DNA of 64,000 bases from Mycogone perniciosa (taxonomy: Eukaryota > Ascomycota > Sordariomycetes > Hypocreales > Hypocreaceae): contig JAOALB010000087.1 in assembly GCA_025331125.1 (NCBI GenBank), positions 172,127-236,126 on the forward strand, written 5' to 3'. The translations under genes were made by a program, and so were the position numbers. Below, piece by piece: positions 45,520 to 55,955 of the stretch. The notes beneath the pieces were generated by a model. That model was not told the origin of the DNA and searched no databases. It worked only from the letters and a program-made list of their open reading frames with translations. How positions within the stretch are numbered: position 1 is the first letter of the stretch; each line of letters begins with the position of its first letter.

Positions 45520-46310
45520 ATCTATCTCTACTCTTAAAATAGTCTTTGATAATTTGTCTCTTTATAGACTTCCCAGATACTGTACGCGGCAACTCTTCTT
45601 CACCCTTTAGAATTCAAAGAAGAACGGGCAGCATATGAGTTGCCAAACTACTCTGGAGGTCGGACCTGAGCCGGGTCAAAGTTATTTGCCCTGTTGATGT
45701 GCTATCATGTCTAATCCGAAAAATAGCTCCTGATAACTATTTTTGATTGGTCTGGCATCGCAACGACGACATATGGCAGATCAATTAACCTAGGTACTCT
45801 TAACAATCAGCGTCTAGATGCGGAAGATACTAAAGACTACATCTGCATTGCGATTTTAGCTTCTCTCCTTTATGAGATAAGGTGTAGGAAACTCACAGCC
45901 AGTAGCTTTTCGGCCGGCAAATATAAATTCGCCATCCTTGGGGTTGGCGAGATCTCCAGTCTTAAAACATCCTTCATCGAACGCGGCCTGTCTGGGGCAG
46001 CCTCGTCAGCTACTAGCCTGTTAAGTACTTACAATTATATTTGATATCAGACTTCTTATGGCTTCTCCTAACTCTGTTGCCGGATAGATATTTTGAAATC
46101 GTAGGCCAGTCAAAGTTCAGCAAGCCGCCCTCCCGCAAAACATTGCACCGGTAGTACCGCGCCATCCGGGAATCCTGTGGCACCTGATGTAAACAGTATC
46201 AGACCTGGTCCATCCGCTTCCATTGGCAGGGTGTAATTAATCTCTAGATCCTAGGGCTGCCGCTTCGGGCCGATAGTTACACACCCCATCGGGTCTGAAT
46301 GCTTAATTCA
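45520..46310 (-). pseudogene. decayed AMP-dependent acyl-CoA synthetase (ANL superfamily)
   Basis: On the minus strand the remnants read in order. First DGPGLILFTSGATGFPDGAVL, a damaged P-loop (normally TSGTTGxPKG). Then MKDGCFKTGDLANPKDGEFIFAGRKATG, matching the D-G-x-x-x-T-G-D motif. Last LRSDLQSSLATHMLPVLL, stop, ILKGEEELPRTVSGKSIKRQIIKDYF, the C-terminal domain with the catalytic-lysine SGK motif. Frames shift between pieces and the first half of the gene is missing. It looks like a relative of peroxisomal or ACSF3-like acyl/malonyl-CoA synthetases. It ends 23 bp from the P450 stop on the same strand, so it may have been a co-clustered gene. Confidence 0.75.
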
Positions 46311-46332
46311 TTAATTATATCTCCACCACTAA

Positions 46333-48265
46333 CTACTGCGCTGCGAAGTCCGAACAGAACCCCGACCATCCCTCCACCGGAGTCAGTCTGAATGGCACTC
46401 CCTCAAGCGCTCTCATCGTGACGAAACTCGACTGCTGAATGGGCGCACAGTCATTGACCAACTGGACTCGGAATTGACCAACAATGGCTGCTAGCGCACA
46501 CCGGACCTGCATCATCGCCACTGGCCGGCCTATACAAGCACGATTCCCGTGTGAGAAGCTGATGTGAGCGTACTTAGTCGGAGCACCACCGAGACTGTTG
46601 ACGGTCTTCTGGCCCGTCTGCTCATCCGTGTCGATCCACCGACTGGGCTTGAACAGGTCGGCGTCCGCACCCCAGAATTCTGGCATGCGGTTGAACGCGT
46701 ACGGGACGATATCAATGTGGCTGCCCTTGGGGACCGTGTAGTTGATAAGGGTAGTGTCGCGGATGGCCTCACGCACAAATATGGGTGCGGCCGGGTAGAG
46801 GCGGATAATTTCCTGGATGATTGCGTTCAGCAGGGGCATTTGCTCTTCGAAGGCCTTCCAGGATTCGGTGGCATCCATTGGGGCGTTGATGGAGGGTATG
46901 GCAGCGCGTATTTCGGCGCGCAGCTCGTCTTGGATCTCTTGGTTGCGGCAAAGTTCATAACAGCACCACATGAGGGTGCTCGCTGAAGTGTCATGCTGGA
47001 AATAGTCAGTCCAAATCAACAGGAAAGGTAGATAGCAAGGAATCCAAGATAATTGGTACACATACTCCCGCACCAAGCATCGTCAAGAGCTGATCAACAA
47101 GCTCCTGGTCGGGAAATGTGTTCTGCAGAATCAGAATATCCAACAGATTCGTCGCATCATTGACCGAAGACTTGGACTGTGCCAAAGCTAGTTTTCTCTG
47201 CTTGACCATCTTCTCACAGAACGCATGGATAGCACAGTTAGCTCTCCATCCGCGAGGATTGAGGCCCCATCGGAATGGGTTGGTCATCCACTCGGGATCC
47301 TTCATAGACAAGGCGAGAAAAGCATCCTGCAAGAGACTCGGCTCGGTCAAAATGGCGAAGTTGTCGGCCAACTTGGTTGGGTTCTTGCGGAAACATTCCA
47401 GGTCGTGGCCCATGGAACTGAGACCGATGAAATCCATGATGATGTTTCTGTAATGGTCAGCCAGTGATTTAGTACACATAAGATTTATGCATACAACACA
47501 AATGCAAGACAATGGAACCGACAAACCTTCCCCATTCACTTAAGTCCACCACTCCACTCTTATCCGGTGTTCCCTGCTTCTGAATCATTCCTTGTACAGT
47601 CTGCAGAAAAACACCCGCTTTCTGCCACAAAGTAGGATATAAAGTCCGTAGCACGACTGGCTTGAAGAAAGCTTGTGATGCTTTTCGCTGCCTCTTATGC
47701 ACTACACCTTCGGACGTCAGCAGCCCGAATCCGATCACCCGTGCGAATAACAGACGGAGTCCGTATGGCTTCTCATAATCACCCGCCCGTGTGCTGAGGG
47801 CATCGATGAGAGCTTCGGGGGTGGTGAGGAGGAGATACGGACGGCCGCCGAACTCGTGGAAGCGGATTAGGCCTCGGTTGGGGATTGTGAGAATCCATTT
47901 GAGAGCAGTCTTGCCACGGGGGCTTTCAACACAGATACTAGATAGCATACAGTATCCCTATTTGGACGTAGGATTAGAACATCTGTTCGACACGAAGTAA
48001 TCGCTTAATCAGTTAACTGGGCGAGAGGGCAACTTGCCGGCCCACGGGGAAGACCTTTCAAGGGATCATTCTTAATGAAGAATCTCCATAGTATGCTGGC
48101 AAAGGAAGCCAGGCCAAGACCGAGATGCACTTGGATCCTTGTCACTCTTCCCAGAGAGAAGATCGGATCCGGGACAAGAAGCGGGATGTAAGTGAAGATC
48201 AGCGCTAAGGCCAGCCATGGGGCAGCGTCGCCGAAAGAGCCCGTCTGGGACAGCTTGCTAAGTAT
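46333..48265 (-). CDS. cytochrome P450 monooxygenase (start codon uncertain)
   Basis: This is a class II membrane-bound P450. Exons are 48038..48265, 47527..47957, 47066..47447 and 46333..46995. The first intron (47958..48037) is a GC-AG intron (GCAAGT donor); the other two are 79 and 70 bp with GT-AG ends. The N-terminus has an anchor helix (WLALALIFTYIPLLVPD). The I-helix is AGHDTS, formed across the third splice. The ExxR is EIIR, the PERF-region is FKPSRW, and the heme loop FSHGNRACIG has the Cys ligand. Conceptual length is 567 residues. No ATG precedes the conserved reading in frame. At the expected start stands ATA-CTT-AGC, and a TAG lies upstream, so the start may be lost by G to A change or lie in an unseen exon. 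The substrate is unknown. Confidence 0.8.
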
Positions 48266-48849
48266 TGGGGGCTAGTTTGAAGCAACTGAAATGAGTGTAG
48301 AATAAAAGGAAGAAGGCTATGTTGGAAGCGAGACGTGTATTTATTCCAAGAGAATATATAGGTAATATTAGGACTAACAATGATTTGTTCAGTCTCAGCT
48401 TCCAGCCACCCCCCGGCGTCTATCAACCGGTTAGGCTGGCTTGTATTCCGAAGTCTACGTCGTAGTGCCGAGAGTGCTGTGATGGCGCTATATTAACGCT
48501 ATATTGGCGAAGTAAGGCGGGGGATTTGCAACAGCACTCCCGGCATAGTTCTGTACAAGTATGCACTACGAAGTCCATATGTACTACTGCTGTACTCCGT
48601 ATCCTCCTCTAATAAAGGGCATTCATACATAGATTAGTTAGGAAGCAGGTCATGTTGTTGCGGAGTACCTGAGCAGTACCCCGCGTATTTCTTGTATATG
48701 TCCATCATCAGTCCAAGAATATTAGTAATAATTGATGATTGGGAGAAGTTGTGATAGTAGACTACTCAGTACCTAGGTAGGTAAAACTTCACATGTAAAA
48801 GCCGTTGGAGTCAGCACCTCACTTGCTCTCTTTCATATACAACTCCAAA
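48266..48849. promoter_or_regulatory. shared bidirectional promoter region of the two P450 genes
   Basis: About 585 bp separate the two divergent P450 genes. It holds a TACTCCGTA word near 48,593 and a TACCTAGGTAGGTA stretch at about 48,769-48,782. Co-regulation is inferred from position only. Confidence 0.45.
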
Positions 48850-50487
48850 ATGACATCTTACATCCCCTTGCTCTGTTTCCTGGCAGCTGCCATCTTCATC
48901 CGCTTCGTCTTCAATGCCTTCTCCCGCATCCTCGTCGAGCGCCGCTTCACTCGCCTCCATGGCTGCCAACCCGCTGCCAGAGTTCCCTCCAAAGGCCTCA
49001 GCCGGCATCTCAGCCTCGGCCAAATGCTCAACAGCATAAAGGCTGCCAAACAGCACCGGTCTTTGGATCGACTCCATGGCTTCTTTCGCTATGGCAACAC
49101 CTTAGACAAAAATAGATTCGGGCAACCTGTTATAGTCACCCGCGAACCCCAAAATATCAAAACCATCCTCTCGCTCAAGTTTCAAGATTACAAGGTAGGC
49201 CATCGAATTGATGCCCAGGGTCCGCTGCTCGGCCATGGCATCTTCACCTCAGATGGCGACCATTGGGCGCAGTCCCGAGCGCTGATCCGCCCCAACTTTG
49301 TACGCGAGCAAGTGGCCGATCTGGCGCTTTTCGAGGAGATGATGGGTGATTTCTTTGCCCTACTTCCTACTGATGGCAGTACAGTGGATCTTCAGCATCT
49401 GTTCTTCTCGTATGCTATGGACTCCGCGACTGAGTTTTTGTTCGGGCACTCGATACACAGTCTGCGGAATTCTCTGCGGGAGAGAGATGGTGTCGACGAC
49501 CAAAAGCAGGCCCACGAACAGGATTCCGATCAGGAGGTTGCTGACGCATTTAATTACGCCATGGGTGCAATCTCCATGCGATCTAGGTTGGGATTCCTGC
49601 GCATCTTCTACTGGGATCGGAAGGCCTCACAGAGCTTCCGGGTCTGTCACCGCTTCGCGGATCGGTATGTTGACCAAGCAGTGAAAATTCAAGAGAAGAT
49701 GAACATGACGGGTGACGAGAGGGGAATGAAGGGCACATATTTCGTTCTGCATGGGTTAGCTCGCCAGACAAGTGACCGTCGACGGATTCGTGACGAGCTC
49801 ATCAACGTGTTTATTGCTGGTCGCGACACCACAGCTGGTTTGCTGAGCAATATGTTCTTCATGCTGGCTAAGAAGCCAGAAATATGGGCGAAATTGCGGG
49901 CTGAGGTTGAGATGACCCTGGAGGGTCGATTGCCTACATATGACGAGTTGCGGAGTATGAAGTATCTGAAGTATTGCATGAATGAATGTAAGATTTCTCT
50001 TCCTCTCCCTTTCCCTGCATAATTTATTGTGAAGGCGTTAATTAAAACAAAAACAACCAAAAAAACAGCCCTGCGTCTCCACCCTGTCGTTCCCATCAAC
50101 AGCCGCGTTGCCAAAACCGACACTTTCCTCCCCCTCGGTGGTGGTCCTGACGGCCAATCCCCGGTTTTCGTCCCAAAAGGCGCATTTGTTGTCTATAGTA
50201 TCTACTCAATGCATCGCCGCGAAGACATCTACGGGGCTGACGCGAACGAGTTTTGGCCGGAGCGATGGGAGAGTATTCGTTCCGGTTGGGAGTATTTGCC
50301 GTTCAACGGGGGGCCGAGGATTTGTTTGGGGCAGCAGTATGCGCTTACGGAGGCTGGATATGTGACTGTGAGGATGGCGCAGAAGTTTAGGAAATTGGAG
50401 AGTCGGGATGAGAGGCCGTGGGAGGAGAGTTTGGCATTGACGTTGAAGTCGAGGAATGGTACCAAGGTTAGCTTGGTGGCTGCCTAG
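48850..50487 (+). CDS. cytochrome P450 monooxygenase, CYP52-like
   Basis: Exons are 48850..49987 and 50069..50487, with an 81-bp intron; the product is 518 residues. An N-terminal anchor (IPLLCFLAAAIFIRFVF) is followed by RFTRLHGCQPAARVP, as in alkane/fatty-acid hydroxylases. The I-helix is AGRDTTA, the ExxR is ESLR (formed by the splice), the PERW motif is present, and the heme loop is FNGGPRICLGQQYA, the form typical of the CYP52 group. SIYSMHRREDIYGADANEFWPERW also fits. CYP52 enzymes omega-hydroxylate alkanes and fatty acids, but relatives also occur in secondary-metabolite clusters. The gene is intact. Confidence 0.9.
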
Positions 50488-51838
50488 ATAGTTTTCAGGT
50501 TAATAAAATGAACAACTAGCAAGATCTGGCTCTCATCAGTCGCAATAACCACGCTGTATTGTGTGAGCTCACATTCTGATAGTTTGACACCCCACGAATA
50601 GGACACACAAGTCTCAGTCACGAGAGGTTCTTAGACGACTACTCCCCAGACTCAATTCAACCATATACATACGAAATACGAAGTAGTATGCTGGAGTATA
50701 CGATGTAGCGCGATAAAAGGCAATGCGAGGGGTAGTTTTGAGGCTTGTGAGAGACACCACCGACTGTACGGAGTACAGGCATACTGATGCCTAACTACCT
50801 AGGTGCTGTCACGTAACATGGTCACGTAGTCAATCTGAACACATCACAGCAATAGGGCATTCTGGGCACCTGAATTTCCACCCTATTACACCGTGTTGTG
50901 TGTCTGTTGACTTGATTCCCCCGTCATAATTGGTTTCCTTCTCAGCCCCTTTATCATAGAAAGGGAACAACGCGCGTTCTGTCTCACATCTCAGACAATA
51001 ACAAGCTCCCTTGCATACTCAATTTCTAATTATTCCAACAACTACTCCGTAGACCGACGTTATCCTACTGAGAGGTGTCTAAAAAGGCTAGCCTTCCAGT
51101 AGATACGCCCATAATGAAGGAAAGTGGTTTGTTGTTGCAAATATACCCAACACAGGCTGATGCTAGTCGAAAGAGGGCGGCCCTAATCGCAATCCGCGGT
51201 CTGGGTGTTAGAAGCGAAGACAGATACAGGTAATACTGGTTGTGTTTGATATACAATGAGCTTTAATGTTCTTAGGAGACCAAAAAATAGAAAATATTAA
51301 ACTTAAGAAAAGAGCTTGACGGGGAGGGGAGTCTGACATTCTGGTGTATGTTTATTCTGATGTTTTACGGACTTTGGGGGGCTTAGTCTTGTGACTCGAT
51401 GGATTATGTTCGGCCCGACTGATGTCCCCCTCCGGACCGGCAGGCATATCTAGCCTAGACGCTATCTCTCATTGCCACAAATTTCCCTCATCACTACGGA
51501 GTATAGATGATTCCCATTACTATAGATGAGTCCTGTCCAGTTGGTTTTTATAAAATTCAATAGTAAGAGCTCGCGATACTCTATCAGCCAACTCTAATCA
51601 GATATTCATATGTATATTTTGCGGTCCCTCCTTTCTTCTCACCCGCTTGGTGCGTTCAACCATGGCAGGCAACATAGCTGCCTATTTAGGCGAAAAGATG
51701 ATACGCTGAAAAGCAAAAATGGCTTCTTAGTGTTTTCATGTCAGTAGATGTGTGAAGCAACTCCAAATCGTCACTGTTTATATTGTATAATCCAATTAAA
51801 TGACTGAAAAACTACATCTTTGGAAGCATCCGGCAACC
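50488..51838. other. intergenic region
   Basis: No gene is supported. Dispersed words lie near 50,660 (TACGAAGTAGTA) and 50,766 (TACGGAGTAC). Open frames are short. Confidence 0.5.
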
Positions 51839-53522
51839 TCAGAATGCTATTTCACTCATCTTCAGTAAGACCTTCTCAATAAATCGAACCCCAACCAATA
51901 CACCGTCGTCATCTTGCATCTCCTCTTCTTCCCCAAAGTCTTCGTTACCCTGGTCAAGACACGTCAAGCAAGTGACCACAACTGACGTGTATTTGTCGCC
52001 CATTCGCGATGGTAACCTTGATCTTGCCAGGTCAACCAAGTGGCTCTTTATCCTGGGCGATGACTGTACCGCTTCCTTTCCCTGAAACTCGAAGTCTTTC
52101 AGGTCAAGTCTCAAGCTCTTTGAAGGCAGCTTATTGTCGCGTGTTATATCACCTCCATATCCTTCGTAACACACAAAGCTTTCCCATAAACCCAGTTCGA
52201 GGAGACACACTCCCAAACTGTACACATCGTGCTGCATGATGTATTCATCCTGGGCAAACAGACCTTGTCGCGACGGATGACGATAAAGGTTTCGATCCCA
52301 TACCTCGTCACCACTCCTCATCGTACGGAAGTTGACGCTACGGAATGAATCAAAACCTAGAAGATAGGCAGATCCTAAAGCACACACAGCCGTAGCTTTC
52401 TCTTCCGGGAATATTATCACTGTCTCTGGACGGATATTCTTGTGAACAAAGCCACACGTATGAACGTAGCTGACGGCGCTGGCCAACTGTGTCGCTACTC
52501 TTAAGATCGTAGTCAAGCTGAAGCCCGAGCTATTCAGCAAATGATACCGCAGGCATAAGGGTTCGGGCATCTCTTTAGGCAGACTAAAGATTAGGTGCAT
52601 CGAAACGAGTTGCCGACTCTCTGGGTTCTTTCTCTTTACAAATCCAGAGCAAGAAAGATGTCCAAATGTTCCGGGGTCTACCTGACTGAGCTTCTTGGCT
52701 AGAGATTCTGCATCAGATCTGGCTCTGGGTACATCGAGGGCTCGGTCGCAGATGATTGTGTCCACTGCGTAGATGCGCGGTTTCTTTGGAGCAGCTCGTG
52801 GGATTACACGTGTGCTGGAGTATTTGATTTGAACTGCATTTTCCCAGTCCAGGCCACCCTCTGGAAGAGTAATGTGTACCTTGGTACACACTCCAAGCTC
52901 CTTGCTGACGTCTAGGGTGTTTCGAAATCTCTAGGCCGGAAGAAGAGTAGAGCTCCTGCTTAGCATCTCTGTATCTAGTGGGCCTAACGTGGCGCTACTG
53001 GAAAGACGGGATGGTGTCGACAACTCCTTGTCGATAACTTCATCCCCAATACGAAGAATCAGGTACCATGTCAGATCGAAGATACGCTGCCATTGCTCGA
53101 GCTGCGATATAGTCTCTTTTATCGCGTCGCGGACGAACGGAAATTTCCACCTCTTGATTCCAGAATTCGGGGCTTGCTTCATCACAGACTCAATCTTAGT
53201 GATTCCTATTTCAAATTTGCTCTTTAGCATTTCGAAGACCTCAAGATGGATCCTGCAATGCTCCTCTTCCAGGGTGTTGGCGACCCGCTTCACGAACTCG
53301 ATTTGGACGACTGTACGGCTCCAAATCGCCTCCATAATAAGTATTTTCTCTCTTGCCTGTTCATTGGCGCTCTGAAAGTCTTGGTATACTTTCATAAGCT
53401 TCTTTCCGTATCTTTTCCCTCTTGTTAACATAATAATACTTCGGTTAGGTTTCGTTTCTCACATACTGGAGACAGAGATCAGCTGCCGCAATGGCCGAAA
53501 AGGCGAGTTCCAACGAGGCCAT
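51839..53522 (-). pseudogene. HeLo-like domain / pseudokinase protein interrupted by one TAG
   Basis: Exon 1 is 53467..53522 (MASLELAFSAIAAADLCLQ) and exon 2 is 51839..53420, with a 46-bp intron. The first part reads GKRYGKKLMKVYQDFQSANEQAREKILIMEAIW and EEHCRIHLEVFEMLKSKFEIGITKIES, a helical domain like the HeLo-type domains of fungal cell-death proteins. After residue 181 an in-frame TAG (52931..52933) interrupts; the same frame then runs another 363 codons. That second part is kinase-like: FVHKNIRPETVIIF replaces the HRDLKPEN loop, so the catalytic Asp is Asn, and LLGFDSF replaces DFG, as in a pseudokinase. It also has HDVYSLGVCLLELGLWESF. It may be a recent nonsense mutation (CAG to TAG), or the HeLo part may be made alone. 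I list it as a pseudogene provisionally. Confidence 0.75.
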
Positions 53523-53919
53523 TTCCCCACAGCTGAGTCTGAGATTATGATATGCAGATGGGTTTTGTACGGATCATCCGTAGACTCGAGATCCATACCA
53601 TTCGATGAGCGATCTGCGGAACAGAAAGCTGAACAGGGTTGAACGACAGCCTGACGACCCCTCACAGCCTCACATTTCACCCCAAGAATGCAATGCACAT
53701 AATTGGAGGACCTGTGGGTACATGTATGCATGTCGAAGTGCCTAAGGCAGCAGTGAGAGTCTCAGCCAGGTCAGGCTGGAGACAGAAAATAGAAGCCACA
53801 CTATAAGATACACTCGCTGGAGTGTAAATTTCACTTTTTCTGGCTGGCGTAACGATTTGATGATAGGCGAAGCCACCCCCCTTGTCTCGATATTAGCCTA
53901 TTGACCCTCTCCAAGAGCG

Positions 53920-54934
53920 ATGCTGCCACATCTCGAACAGCAGCTCTCCGATCTCGTGCGTGACTCGAAGATCGAAACCGAAGTCCACGATACATGCATT
54001 CAGCACATCTTCTACGAGAGCGGCTCATCGGCAAGGGAACGACACATGATAAAGGAGGAACGATGGGCGCGCGAGAGGCTTCTGGGGGAAGGGACATATG
54101 GTATAGTACACTTGGAGAGATGCATCCAAGACGCCAAACAAAAGTTGAGAGCCGTGAAGGAGGTCAAGAAATTTGTTGTGCCTGGCCAGGATCTTGACTA
54201 TTTGAGGGAGCTCGAGGCGGTTATCAAGTTTTCGCATCCAAGGGTAGGTAGGCAATCGCCTCCGAAGATACGTGCCTTGTGTCCGATGTTCTGTAGACAT
54301 GTGGTCCTTGGGCGTCATGACATATCGGACGCTCATCAATACCCTTCCGTTTCAAAATCTTGGCGACATGTTCAAATATGTCAGCAGTATGGCTCTATTC
54401 TCGTCGAGTATCTTAGAAGAACACAATGTCTCAGAGCAGGGGCGTGATTTCATTCACAAGCTTGTGTCCTCCAATCCTGAGCATCGGCCTACGGTTACTT
54501 TGGCGAGGGAGCATGCGTGGATGTCGTTGCGCTTCGACACTGATAGTGGAGATGTCCAGCCTAGGTAAGTCCCAGAAGATCTCTTATACTATTTTATATG
54601 CTGAAGGAAAATCAGTAATATTGAAACCAAACACAATGGGTTTATGTTGTCCGAGTCCACTGGTGTATCAACATCGTCGAAGGCCTGGAGCGATGATACT
54701 ACCCATACGACAACCTATTTCGAGGATAAGACTACCGAATTCGGCCACACCTCCAATTGTCCTGAAGAGCCATCTGTTGGCGACACCGCTGAAGGCGACT
54801 TAGGTCGTAATCAGGATAAGCCCAAAGCTGTTATGCCCACCAACGGAAAAATTACACTCTCAATTAAAGTAAAAGTTATTATCCTAGCAGATTTTACATT
54901 TATACCTTCACTATATATACTTTTATATAACTAG
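53920..54934 (+). pseudogene. protein-kinase-like gene lacking the catalytic centre
   Basis: Predicted exons are 53920..54247, 54297..54564 and 54616..54934 (304 codons with stop). The N-lobe is present: ERLLGEGTYGIVHLERC (glycine loop) and AVKEVKKFVV (VAIK-type lysine), up to EAVIKFSHPR. The reading then jumps to VDMWSLGVMTYRTLINTLPF, the subdomain IX region, and ends with RDFIHKLVSSNPEHRPTVTLAREHAWM and a Ser/Thr-rich tail. About 100-130 residues with the HRD and DFG motifs are absent. A 49-bp GT-AG intron would keep the frame across the junction, so a short inactive protein could be made. It is divergent from the HeLo-pseudokinase gene, with about 400 bp between the starts. Confidence 0.65.
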
Positions 54935-55125
54935 TATATTAATACTTTCATTGTTATTATAATACTTATTTATGGGCGGGATACATAATCCCTATCGCCC
55001 CCTGTCTAGAAGCGAGTGAATTACTAATCATTTCTGCTTTTGGCACGCCCAATATTACAGGGCCCCTCTACGGAGTACGGAGTACTACCTTAGTTTCTAT
55101 AAACGCTAGACACCGTAAGCCGCAT
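54935..55125. other. short AT-rich spacer
   Basis: Contains a TACGGAGTACGGAGTAC word at about 55,070-55,085; no gene. Confidence 0.45.
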
Positions 55126-55368
55126 TTAATTATGTAACTTCTCCACAGCGGCACAATGCGAAGGCGTCCCGTTTGCACATGAAAGGTTCTCAACAGAACC
55201 TTTGCCTACTCCGTTCTCAAGCAGCAGCACATCCAACAGATAACTCAATAGCCGGTCATATCCATGTCGAACAGTATCCAAAAGCAAGGGCTTGAGGTTA
55301 TCCGCGGCGAACTGCGACTGGGTTTGGATGAGGTTGCGAAGAAGTGATTCCTCACATGTCTGGAGCAC
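55126..55368 (-). pseudogene. ankyrin-repeat protein fragment
   Basis: An 80-codon frame contains LLSYLLDVLLLENGVGKG...CANGTPSHCAAVEKLHN, close to the ankyrin pattern of leucine-rich helix, ENGA loop and TPLHxAA start. It ends abruptly and has no clear promoter or full repeat array. It is probably a relic of a larger gene. Confidence 0.5.
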
Positions 55369-55676
55369 GGCTCTAAATGTGTTAACATCATACCATTCAT
55401 TTATGCAGATAAATACTAGCCCGTCGGCAGCACATTTCGTCCATCAAACCAATTGGTTACAAAAATAGTAATATCTCGCCCAGTAAAACACGCACTGATC
55501 GCCTTCCAACATAAACTAGACCCACAGTTTATCATCTATGCATATACCAGCAGGCTCCAAGCTTATGCTTCAAGTAGTGATCCTCCCATAAACAATCCAT
55601 TCTTCCAACAGTTCTTCCGTAATATGTACCACAGTGTGGTCGGTCTTATGACCTGTCTCAGATGGGCCGTGACACT

Positions 55677-55955
55677 TTACCACAGGTGGTTGTGAGGGTC
55701 GACAGGGCCGCTCTTGACAGAGTCTTTCCAAAGACGGTTGTGAGGGTCAACAACGCCGCCCCCCTTGACACTCTTCTCCTCGACGGAGTCCTTCCACAGG
55801 CGGTTGTGAGAGTCGACGGGACCGCCCTTGGATTTCTTCCACAGGTGGTTGTGAGGGTCAACAATGTACTTGGAGCTTGACTCGGCAGGTGTGGGCGCAG
55901 CTGCGGTTAACCCAAGGCTAGCAGCCAGGATAATGACGGACGCTCCGAACTTCAT
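55677..55955 (-). CDS. small secreted repeat protein, candidate peptide (RiPP-like) precursor
   Basis: This is an intronless frame of 92 residues. A clear signal peptide covers about residues 1-20 (MKFGASVIILAASLGLTAAA). A short linker (PTPAESSSKY) follows, then four near-identical octapeptides: VDPHNHLW (32-39), VDSHNRLW (47-54), VDPHNRLW (69-76) and VDPHNHLW (85-92). The protein ends exactly on the last Trp. The linkers start with Lys (KKSKGGP, KDSVEEKSVKGGGV, KDSVKSGP) and the only dibasic site is KK at 40-41. A TATA-like TTTAAATA lies about 30 bp upstream of the ATG. This layout resembles precursors cut into repeated short peptides. A UstYa gene lies 1.4 kb away. No family is recognised, and it could instead be a simple secreted effector. 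Confidence 0.7.
   Translation of the reverse strand: MKFGASVIILAASLGLTAAAPTPAESSSKYIVDPHNHLWKKSKGGPVDSHNRLWKDSVEEKSVKGGGVVDPHNRLWKDSVKSGPVDPHNHLW

Noticed and set aside
55662..55880. Repeat-bearing plus-strand frame opposite the secreted repeat gene
   Set aside because: Its repeats only mirror the nucleotide repeats of the minus-strand gene, and it lacks a signal peptide and a sensible start.
55677..55955. Reading the repeat protein as an alpha-factor-type mating pheromone precursor
   Set aside because: The repeats do not resemble the W-C-R-x-P-G-Q-x-C or WHWLxLKPGQPMY-type pheromones of ascomycetes, and KR processing sites with dipeptide spacers are missing.
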